A stretch of 64,000 bases of DNA, taken from contig JBAZBI010000008.1 in the NCBI GenBank assembly GCA_041671545.1, forward strand, positions 1 through 64,000, in the 5' to 3' direction. This DNA comes from UBA1563 sp041671545 (GTDB lineage Bacteria > Bacteroidota > Ignavibacteria > Ignavibacteriales > Ignavibacteriaceae). The position numbers and the translations under genes are program-made. This document shows, piece after piece, positions 16,733 through 24,006 of the stretch. Positions within the stretch are counted from its first letter, which is position 1. Each line of letters begins with the position of its first letter. The notes below the pieces were generated by a model. It ran no database searches. It was not told the DNA's origin and worked only from the letters and a program-made list of their open reading frames with translations.

Positions 16733-17143
16733 CTACAAATAAATTAATATTGCCGCCATGATAAAACATATTGTTGCAATCAGAATAGCGAAAAAAGGTA
16801 TTTTAAACCAATATTTCTTAGCTAACGTGAGATATGATAATCCGATTAATACCGGCAAAAGCGAAAACCAAATAGATGACTGAATTACATCAAAGTCCCA
16901 GATAGCAAGAGGAATATAAAAACCGGCAACCAACATAGCACCTAAACTATGGCTTGCATTAAAACCGATCCAGGCATTCCAAACCGAAGTTTCGTTAGTT
17001 AGAATTGGTGACGTTCCCTTCATCGCGTTAGTGACGGAAGAATCACGCGCTTCAAATTTGTTAGTGAAAAATGTAAAGAACAAATGAGCAATTCCGAGAT
17101 ACCCGAAGATTGCAGCGCCGATAATTATTAAAACTTTTTCCAT
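16733..17143 (-). CDS. Small four-span membrane protein, paralogue 2
   Basis: This 136-residue protein is about 90% identical to the one at 9281-9691. Substitutions fall mainly in the third and fourth helices (LIYLTL versus LSYLTL, PVIAIL versus PFFAIL), and the extramembrane loop is unchanged, which suggests both are or recently were functional. The role is unknown. Copy G of the dispersed element lies downstream. Confidence 0.75.
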   Translation of the reverse strand: MEKVLIIIGAAIFGYLGIAHLFFTFFTNKFEARDSSVTNAMKGTSPILTNETSVWNAWIGFNASHSLGAMLVAGFYIPLAIWDFDVIQSSIWFSLLPVLIGLSYLTLAKKYWFKIPFFAILIATICFIMAAILIYL

Positions 17144-17198
17144 ATTTTTTTACCTTTATAAAATAAATTTGTTTTGTTCACTAAACCCAGAAAGAAAC

Positions 17199-18326
17199 CT
17201 ATTTATAAATTGAATTCCCAAAAATCCCTAATCCTACAGTAAAATTATAAGACCAACCGTTAATTCCATTAGAAAAATTATAAGGCGCTGCTGTAATTCT
17301 TGTTCTTACTAACCAATGACTTTTTCCCATTGAAAAGACGTCATTTAAGAAATCAATTTTCTGATTAAAAATATAATCGCAATTTACCCCCAAAGTCATT
17401 GCAACATTACCAAATATATAATCTTTATAGGGTGCCGATTGATCCATTGAAGAATATTCTATATATCCCAGACCAATAAATGGAGTAAAAACAATTCTTT
17501 TACCAAATAATAAAGGATATCCTACCGATAAATCAGCAACAGCTAATCCTGTTTTTAATCCAATCGGCCATAGATCTTTCCCATCTAGAAAAGGTTGCTT
17601 AACCTTATTAAAACCAACAATCGCTCTTAGAAAAAATAACGCAGATTTATATTGAATATCAAAACCAAATGCCATATTTACGGGATTGCTAAAATAATCT
17701 TTACTTGAGCTTGTGAGGATGCCATAACCAAAGTCAAAAGTAATACCGTAACCCCAATCACTTATTGAAAATGGAGGATATTCATTCCGTTCGTCAGCTT
17801 TTAGTTCAGATTCAATTTTACCAAACCAATAATCAACAATTCTTGATTTTGTTCCATATTCTGATGAAACAGCAAAATTTGCAACACGATTATTACATTG
17901 TTCTTGAGTTCTTTTTAGGATTTCGTCAAGATTAATTCTTACTTCATTAATAGTACCGGAAACCGAGTTGATTTCGTGCTGCATTTTCCTCGAATATAAT
18001 TCAGCAATGTTAAAAATGACTTGATTATACAATAAATATTCTGGTTTCTTATATTTTTCTATTACCCATGATGAAGTTTTATCCATGTAACTATATGTTT
18101 CAAGCCACTTAAATTGAACGTCATTTACCTCTTTATCGTATGTTCTATAACCAATTCCATACTTAATTTCAGACGAGTAATTATTAACATAGATTGGCGC
18201 TATTCCTTGAAAATCTTTCCACTCAATCTTTCTATCATTCCAATATAAAAACGAATCACTTTTTGATTGAGCAGCGATTGGTAAAATCAAGACAAAATAA
18301 ATCAAAACAATAAATAGTTTTCTCAT
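17199..18326 (-). CDS. Exported protein with DUF922-like and barrel-like parts
   Basis: The 375-residue protein has a signal peptide ending near IAAQS (about residue 20). Residues 27-160 contain WNDRKIEWKDFQG and a QHEINSVSG segment, resembling the opening of DUF922-type predicted proteases, but I do not see an intact HExxH. From about residue 190 the sequence changes to aromatic alternating strands (SDWGYGITFDFGYGIL and onward), like a small outer-membrane barrel ending in a terminal aromatic strand. The function is unknown and the domain reading is tentative. Confidence 0.5.
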   Translation of the reverse strand: MRKLFIVLIYFVLILPIAAQSKSDSFLYWNDRKIEWKDFQGIAPIYVNNYSSEIKYGIGYRTYDKEVNDVQFKWLETYSYMDKTSSWVIEKYKKPEYLLYNQVIFNIAELYSRKMQHEINSVSGTINEVRINLDEILKRTQEQCNNRVANFAVSSEYGTKSRIVDYWFGKIESELKADERNEYPPFSISDWGYGITFDFGYGILTSSSKDYFSNPVNMAFGFDIQYKSALFFLRAIVGFNKVKQPFLDGKDLWPIGLKTGLAVADLSVGYPLLFGKRIVFTPFIGLGYIEYSSMDQSAPYKDYIFGNVAMTLGVNCDYIFNQKIDFLNDVFSMGKSHWLVRTRITAAPYNFSNGINGWSYNFTVGLGIFGNSIYK

Positions 18327-18434
18327 AACGCCCTTTTTTTATTAACAAGTAGATAATTTATTTACGATCCGCAGACAGGGGAATTAAGAAATTAGGGAGC
18401 TTTCTAATTAAAGTGAATTGTCTTTCGTAGGAGA

Positions 18435-18556
18435 CAAAGGGGAGAAAGCAAACAATTGTTTTTTTTATTCTATATAACACTAACTCAGAAATAAAGCCAC
18501 CTACATTCGTAATTACTACAAACAAACGTAAAAAGGTTTGGGGAAATTTACAACTA
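18435..18556 (+). repeat. Dispersed gene-boundary element, copy H
   Basis: AAAGGGGAGA, TATATAACACTAACTCAG, AAATAAAG and CAAACGTAAAAAGG are all present in order. The arms at both ends are degraded. Like the others it lies between two minus-strand genes. Confidence 0.8.
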
Positions 18557-18579
18557 TAAAATCAATAATTTGTCAGACT

Positions 18580-19305
18580 CTATTTCCTTGCAATAATCTC
18601 AACCATTCCTTTATTCACATTTGATACCTCAATATAAAAATCTAAACTTACTAACTTGGCAATTATCCAATCTCTTGAAATTCTTAGTTTGCGATAAAAG
18701 CTTTTCTTTAACTGCCACCCCTCTCCTGTGTGTTCATATAAAATATCATGGACTTTTACTTTATCTTGTTCATATTCTAAAAAACAGGTAAATATTTTTG
18801 TCTCATCACTCCGCATGGGAATTATGCGGTCTAATTCGGTTAACTCGAATGAGAGATCGCGAAACGAAAGAATAAGTTTCCCTTTATCTTCCAGAACAGC
18901 ATTGATGTCTTTGAATAATTTTTCCAAGTCCTCCAGAGAATTAAGATGTGTAAGCGTGTCACCCATACAGACGCATAATTCAACTTTAGCAGGTACGTGC
19001 TTTTTGAAATTGAGGAGATCGTCATTAACAGTCTTAATTTTTTGTCCTTTGCTGTTTGTCCGGATTTCTGACAAAAGGATTTCACTAAAATCTATTGCAA
19101 TTACTGAAAATCCTATCTGACTTAACGGCATCGATTGGAAGCCTGATCCGGCGCCTAAATCAACTGCAATACCGGATCGTTCAGGTTTAATTCCATGCGA
19201 TTCAAAGTAAATTTTATTTTCAGTGATCTTATTTTCTGATCCGCCAAACATCCATGAATAATTGCCGGCTAATAGTTTATCGTAATGTTCTTTTGCACTT
19301 GCCAT
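18580..19305 (-). CDS. Class I SAM-dependent methyltransferase
   Basis: The 241-residue protein has motif I VDLGAGSGFQS (about residues 48-58), an acidic motif II end in VIAIDFSE (about 69-76) and motif III region ELCVCMGDTLTHL (about 107-119). The first 40 residues (HYDKLLAGNYSWMFGG) resemble methyltransferases of small molecules. The substrate is unknown. It is the first gene of the minus-strand block and is divergent from the hydrogenase operon. Confidence 0.8.
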   Translation of the reverse strand: MASAKEHYDKLLAGNYSWMFGGSENKITENKIYFESHGIKPERSGIAVDLGAGSGFQSMPLSQIGFSVIAIDFSEILLSEIRTNSKGQKIKTVNDDLLNFKKHVPAKVELCVCMGDTLTHLNSLEDLEKLFKDINAVLEDKGKLILSFRDLSFELTELDRIIPMRSDETKIFTCFLEYEQDKVKVHDILYEHTGEGWQLKKSFYRKLRISRDWIIAKLVSLDFYIEVSNVNKGMVEIIARK

Positions 19306-19370
19306 AATTTTAATATACCTGACTTATTGTTTAGTCTATTCCTCAATTTACCGAGGTGTTAGTTTTGTGC

Positions 19371-19425
19371 CGTCGAACTTAAAAATATTTTTACTGATGG
19401 CCAAGTTCCTTTTGATATTTTGCAA
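19371..19425 (+). repeat. Dispersed gene-boundary element, divergent remnant (copy I)
   Basis: GTCGAACTTAAAAATATTTTT followed by GATGGCCAAG and GATATTTT parallels copy E. The match is weaker than for the other copies. Confidence 0.35.
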
Positions 19426-19584
19426 AAATAAAACATCTAAACGGTTAGAGAATGGTTCATAATTGTAAAGAAGCAGTAAACTGTTTTATTTACGAATACA
19501 ATTTGTAACCCACTGCAAATATTTCGCATTCGTTAACCAACTATCTTTTTTGGTAAAAATGTTTTCAAAATAAAGAACCTACAC

Positions 19585-19611
19585 TTTTAATGTTCACCAA
19601 TCACATTAAAA
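19585..19611. promoter_or_regulatory. Candidate operator upstream of the hydrogenase operon
   Basis: Perfect 9-bp arms TTTTAATGT (19585-19593) and ACATTAAAA (19603-19611) are separated by 9 nt. The site lies 84 nt upstream of the hydC start, a normal place for a dimeric regulator. The TGT-N9-ACA core is one base shorter than a CRP/FNR site. The binding protein is unknown. Confidence 0.4.
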
Positions 19612-19694
19612 AATAACTTTAACACAATTTCTTTCACGCAAAATCTGGCACTTAATATGAAGCCTAACACTACTCAATTATTGCGAGGAAAAAA

Positions 19695-20189
19695 GTGCAT
19701 ACAGAAATATTTAATCATTACGAAGCGAAAGATAGAAGTGCGTTAATCCCACTCTTACAGGATATTCAAAGTATTTACAACTATTTACCGGAAACGGCAC
19801 TCAAAGATATTTCCGAATTTGTCGATATTCCGCTCAGTCGTGTTTACGGTGTTGCTACTTTCTATAATCAATTTAGATTAAAACCTCTTGGTGAAAATGT
19901 TATTAAAGTTTGCCGGGGAACCGCGTGTCACGTTAAAAGTTCGGCAAACATCCTTTTTGCCATTGAACACGAACTGAATATAAAAGCCGGAGAGACAACG
20001 AGAGATAAAAAATTCACACTCGAAATTGTAAACTGCATCGGTGCTTGCAGTATTGCACCGGTTATTACGATAAATGAAGATTATTACGGACGCATTGCAG
20101 CGAAAGATATTCCAAAGATCATAAAGAACTATTCCAAGAAAAGTGTTAAGCAGGAAACCTGCCCGGTAAAGGAGGAAAGTGTAAAATGA
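19695..20189 (+). CDS. hydC: NADH-linked [FeFe] hydrogenase subunit HydC (NuoE-like)
   Basis: The 164-residue protein is a NuoE/24-kDa-type subunit. A helical N-terminus is followed by a thioredoxin-like [2Fe-2S] domain with ligands C73-x4-C78 (CRGTAC) and C114-x3-C118 (CIGAC). It passes electrons between the flavin subunit and the hydrogenase. The start is a GTG with GAGG 8 nt upstream. The last codons overlap the hydB ATG (ATGA). Being first of hydC-hydB-hydA, it fits the trimeric NAD(H)- and possibly ferredoxin-linked bifurcating hydrogenases. Confidence 0.9.
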   Translation: MHTEIFNHYEAKDRSALIPLLQDIQSIYNYLPETALKDISEFVDIPLSRVYGVATFYNQFRLKPLGENVIKVCRGTACHVKSSANILFAIEHELNIKAGETTRDKKFTLEIVNCIGACSIAPVITINEDYYGRIAAKDIPKIIKNYSKKSVKQETCPVKEESVK

Positions 20190-22171
20190 AATCGTTTTTA
20201 GATCATTGTTGTGAAGAATGCTGGCATAGCGCAAAAAGTCCCTGCGATCAATTTATAAAATGTTGTACGGATGGTCCTCTTTGCCACCATAATGAAAAAT
20301 GTAAAGAGAAATTCAAACATCTCGGCGAACAACTAAGATATAGCGAACACGAGATTCCTATTATTTTTATAGGAATGGGAACTTGCGGACTTGCCGCCGG
20401 AGCGTTGAAAGTTGAAGAAGCGATAAAAGCAGAATTATCAAAGCTCAACATTTCCGCTAAAATAGAAGCTACCGGCTGTATCGGCTTTTGCGCGAAAGAA
20501 GTAATTGTTGATATTAAACTTCCGGGACAAGTTAGAATTTCCTATTGTGAAATAACTCCCAAGTTTGTTCCAAAACTGATCCAAAAAGCGATAGTTGAAA
20601 AAGCGATCTTTGCCGAAAAAGTGCTTGGCGCTCATGAACCAAATCAATTTGGGGTACCTTTACTAAAAGATAACCCGTTCTTTAAACATCAATTAAAGAT
20701 TGTGTTGGAACATTGCGGGATAATTAATCCTAATTCGATCGATACGTACATCGCGCACGGGGGATTCAATGCATTTGATAAAGTTTTATCCCTAATGTCC
20801 CCAATCGAAGTTGTAAAAGAAATCAGCGCCAGTGGATTGAGAGGTAGAGGTGGTGCCGGATTTCCAACAGGTAAAAAATGGGAACTCGCGAATAAACAAA
20901 AAAGCGATCATAAATATCTTATCTGTAATGCTGATGAAGGAGACCCCGGAGCTTTTATGGATCGCTCGGTTCTTGAAAGCGATCCCTTCCGTGTTGTTGA
21001 AGGAATGATGATTGGCGGATACGCTATAGGCGCTACATCAGGATATATTTATTGCCGTGCAGAATATCCGTTAGCGATTGAACGTTTACAAAATACAATT
21101 GAATTATGCAGAAAGTATGGACTTCTCGGAGAGAATATTCTAAACAGCAATTTTAGTTTTGATCTGAAAATTAAAAAAGGCGCCGGAGCGTTTGTCTGCG
21201 GAGAAGAAACAGCGCTTATCGGTTCAATTGAAGGGAAAAGAGGAATGCCGCGTCCGCGTCCGCCTTTCCCGACTGATGCAGGACTTTTTGGTAAACCTAC
21301 GGTTATTAATAATGTTGAGACTTTCTCGAATATCGCGGTGATAATCAGAAAGGGAGCTCAATGGTTTTCGTCTATCGGCACTGAAAAAAGTAAAGGGACA
21401 AAAGTATTTGCTCTCTCAGGCAAAATTGCAAACTCCGGTTTAGTGGAAGTCCCAATGGGAACAAAACTAAGCGAAATTGTTTTCGAAATTGCCGGTGGTA
21501 TTCCGAATAATAAAAAATTCAAAGCGGTGCAAATCGGCGGTCCTTCCGGTGGTTGTTTACCTGAACGGGTAATGCAAACGCAAGTTGATTATGAATCGTT
21601 AAAAGAAGTCGGCGCGATGATGGGCTCCGGCGGATTTGTAGTAATGGATGAAGACACCTGTATGGTAGACGTTGCAAGATATTTTCTAACATTTATTCAG
21701 AGCGAATCGTGCGGAAAATGCGTTCCATGTCGTGAAGGAACGAAAAGAATGTTGGAAATTATCGAGAGAATACCGAAAAGTTATAAAAGCACAAAAAACA
21801 AAACCGATCAACTGCAAAGGTTTAAGGGAATAATTCACCTCAAGCGATTGTCTTCGGTTATTAAAGATACTTCATTGTGCGGATTGGGTCAGTCGGCTCC
21901 AAATCCGGTGCTTTCCGGTTTGCAATACTTCCGTGAAGAATATGAAGAGCATCTTTATGACAGAAAATGTACGGCAGGTGTTTGTAAGGATTTATTGACT
22001 TACAGTATTGATAACACTCTTTGCGAAGGTTGCGGTGTTTGTTTGCGTAAATGCGGCGTTGAGGCAATTATCGGAGAAAAAAGTCATGCACATTACATCC
22101 TCGACGATAAATGCATCCGCTGCGGAATGTGTATAGATGCATGCCGATTTGACGCAATAATGGTAAACTAA
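20186..22171 (+). CDS. hydB: [FeFe] hydrogenase flavin subunit HydB (NuoF-like)
   Basis: This 661-residue subunit oxidises or reduces NAD(H). An unusual N-terminal stretch has eight cysteines in residues 8-39. Next comes a thioredoxin-like [2Fe-2S] region with C67, C98 and C102. The NuoF core follows: NADH/FMN glycine-rich GLRGRGGAGFPTGKKW (about 218-233), CNADEGDPGAF, an SLBB domain, and the [4Fe-4S] motif SCGKCVPCREGT (about 511-522). The C-terminus carries two ferredoxin clusters (CEGCGVCLRKC and CIRCGMCIDAC). GGAGGAAAG precedes the ATG, and the start is coupled to hydC. Domain order matches HydB of electron-bifurcating hydrogenases. Confidence 0.92.
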   Translation: MKSFLDHCCEECWHSAKSPCDQFIKCCTDGPLCHHNEKCKEKFKHLGEQLRYSEHEIPIIFIGMGTCGLAAGALKVEEAIKAELSKLNISAKIEATGCIGFCAKEVIVDIKLPGQVRISYCEITPKFVPKLIQKAIVEKAIFAEKVLGAHEPNQFGVPLLKDNPFFKHQLKIVLEHCGIINPNSIDTYIAHGGFNAFDKVLSLMSPIEVVKEISASGLRGRGGAGFPTGKKWELANKQKSDHKYLICNADEGDPGAFMDRSVLESDPFRVVEGMMIGGYAIGATSGYIYCRAEYPLAIERLQNTIELCRKYGLLGENILNSNFSFDLKIKKGAGAFVCGEETALIGSIEGKRGMPRPRPPFPTDAGLFGKPTVINNVETFSNIAVIIRKGAQWFSSIGTEKSKGTKVFALSGKIANSGLVEVPMGTKLSEIVFEIAGGIPNNKKFKAVQIGGPSGGCLPERVMQTQVDYESLKEVGAMMGSGGFVVMDEDTCMVDVARYFLTFIQSESCGKCVPCREGTKRMLEIIERIPKSYKSTKNKTDQLQRFKGIIHLKRLSSVIKDTSLCGLGQSAPNPVLSGLQYFREEYEEHLYDRKCTAGVCKDLLTYSIDNTLCEGCGVCLRKCGVEAIIGEKSHAHYILDDKCIRCGMCIDACRFDAIMVN

Positions 22172-22190
22172 GAAATTGATGGAGAAACCG

Positions 22191-23918
22191 ATGGTTCAGT
22201 TAACAATAAATAATATAAAAGTAAATGCCGAAGAGGGAATGACCATTCTTGAAGCGGCTAAATCAGTAGGAATAAACATCCCGACGCTCTGCCATTTGAA
22301 AGATTTGATCCCATCCGGAGCGTGCAGAATATGCAGTGTAGAAGTTGAAGGGTATCGCGGATTAACTCCTTCATGCGCTTTCCCGGTTAACGAAGGAATG
22401 GTAGTTGAGACAAATTCAGCAAGAGTTAGAAGAGCGCGAAAAACTATTGTAGAACTTCTTGTAGAAAATCATCCGCAAGACTGCCTTGTTTGTGTTAGAA
22501 ATAAAAATTGTGAACTACAAGATCTTTCTGAAACATACAGCGTTAGAGAACATCGTTACGTCGGGGAGAAAAAAGCTCACGCGATTGATATTTCAAGTTC
22601 ATCAATGGAAAGAGATCCGGCGAAATGTATTCTTTGCGGAAGATGTGTTCGTGTTTGTCATGAAGTTCAAAAAATCGGTGCGATCGATTTTACCAACCGG
22701 GGATTTTATAGTACCGTAACAACTCCATTTAATAAAGGATTGAATGTTAGCGATTGTATTCTTTGCGGACAGTGCATTCTCGTTTGTCCCACCGCAGCGC
22801 TTAGAGAAAAAAGTTCGTTAAAAGAAGTTGTAAGCGCGTTGAATGATAAAAATAAATTTACTGTTGTACAAGTTGCGCCCGCTGTAAGAGCTACTTTGGG
22901 AGAAGAATATAACATGCCTTTGGGAACAGATGTTACAGGACAAATTGTCACAGGATTACGTCGTTTAGGATTCAAAAAAGTATTTGATACAAATTTTTCA
23001 GCAGATTTAACCATCGTTGAAGAAGCAGCAGAGCTAATTAACAGAGTAAGTAATGGCGGTAAACTTCCCATGTTCACAAGTTGCTGCCCGGGCTGGGTAA
23101 AATATATTGAACAAAACAGACCGCAATTACTTGAGCATGTTTCTTCTTGTAAATCTCCCCACGAGATGGAAGGAGCTGTCTTAAAAACCTACTACGCAAA
23201 AAAAATGGGTTTGCAGCCGAAAGATATCTTTGTGGTTTCCATAATGCCTTGCACGGTGAAAAAGTTCGAGTCGAATAGATCTGAACTTGCGGAAGAAAGT
23301 CTACACGATGTGGATGCGGTATTAACAACCCGCGAACTTGTAAGATTTTTCAAAATTGCCGGAATTGAATTTGGAGAACTGCCGGAAGAGAAGTTTGATA
23401 ATCCACTTGGAGAATCGACCGGCGCAGCGGCAATATTCGGCACAAGCGGCGGAGTAATGGAAGCTACCCTGCGAACCGCTTACTTCAAACTTACCGGTTC
23501 TGAATTGGACAATGTTGATTTTGAAACCGTCAGAGGTTTAAAAGGATTAAAAGAGGCAACTATAACTGTCGGTGGTAAAAAGATCAACATAGCTGTTGTC
23601 AACGGTATCGGAAATGTGAAAGCAATTCTCGATGAAATTGAAGACGGAACATCCAAGTATCATTTTATAGAAGTTATGACGTGTCCAGGCGGTTGTATAA
23701 ATGGTGGCGGACAGCCAATCCACCAAAAACCGGAAAAGATACAGAAGAGAATGCGCGCCCTCTATCAGATAGATGCAAACATGAAAACGCGCCGTTCGCA
23801 TGAGAATGAATCGGTTAAAGTTTTATACAAAGAATTTTTTGTTGAGCCGAATTCTCCAACCGCTCACAAAATTCTGCATACACACTATTTTGATAGAAAG
23901 AAGATATTGAATAATTAG
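22191..23918 (+). CDS. hydA: [FeFe] hydrogenase catalytic subunit HydA
   Basis: The 575-residue catalytic subunit interconverts protons and H2. It has an N-terminal [2Fe-2S] domain (CHLKDLIPSGACRIC), a His-ligated cluster (HPQDCLVCVRNKNC), two [4Fe-4S] clusters (CILCGRCVRVC and CILCGQCILVC), and an intact H-cluster site: TSCCPGW, MPCTVKKFE and TCPGGCINGGGQP. All are canonical, so it should be active once matured. I start it at ATG 22191, 6 nt after GGAG; an ATG at 22179 and a TTG at 22176 are less well placed. HydE, HydF and HydG, needed to build the H-cluster, are not in the window. Confidence 0.93.
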   Translation: MVQLTINNIKVNAEEGMTILEAAKSVGINIPTLCHLKDLIPSGACRICSVEVEGYRGLTPSCAFPVNEGMVVETNSARVRRARKTIVELLVENHPQDCLVCVRNKNCELQDLSETYSVREHRYVGEKKAHAIDISSSSMERDPAKCILCGRCVRVCHEVQKIGAIDFTNRGFYSTVTTPFNKGLNVSDCILCGQCILVCPTAALREKSSLKEVVSALNDKNKFTVVQVAPAVRATLGEEYNMPLGTDVTGQIVTGLRRLGFKKVFDTNFSADLTIVEEAAELINRVSNGGKLPMFTSCCPGWVKYIEQNRPQLLEHVSSCKSPHEMEGAVLKTYYAKKMGLQPKDIFVVSIMPCTVKKFESNRSELAEESLHDVDAVLTTRELVRFFKIAGIEFGELPEEKFDNPLGESTGAAAIFGTSGGVMEATLRTAYFKLTGSELDNVDFETVRGLKGLKEATITVGGKKINIAVVNGIGNVKAILDEIEDGTSKYHFIEVMTCPGGCINGGGQPIHQKPEKIQKRMRALYQIDANMKTRRSHENESVKVLYKEFFVEPNSPTAHKILHTHYFDRKKILNN

Positions 23919-23935
23919 AACGGTAAATAAGCAAG

Positions 23936-23972
23936 TGATTAAGATTAAGATTATGATTATGAATAAGAAGAA
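23936..23972 (+). repeat. Low-complexity GATTAA/GATTAT run between hydA and the sensor gene
   Basis: Six-base units (GATTAA, GATTAA, GATTAT, GATTAT) followed by GAATAAGAAG form a short degenerate tandem run. A similar purine-rich run, GAGTAAGAGTAAGATCAAG, follows the operon at 27957-27986. Confidence 0.5.
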
Positions 23973-24006
23973 TACAGTGTAAAATGATTTTTTGGATAAA
24001 GATGTG

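Larger units (their letters stand above)
19306..19694. other. Divergent intergenic region upstream of the hydrogenase operon
   Basis: Its left part holds divergent remnant I of the dispersed element. Its right part holds a 9-bp inverted repeat 84 nt before hydC. No gene is seen. Promoters for both the methyltransferase and the hydrogenase operon should lie here, but I could not place them with confidence. Confidence 0.6.

Noticed and set aside
4131..18556. The dispersed element as the attC family itself
   Set aside because: I could not find paired RYYYAAC and GTTRRRY boxes at its ends or an attC-type stem, so I keep it separate from the two attC-like hairpins.
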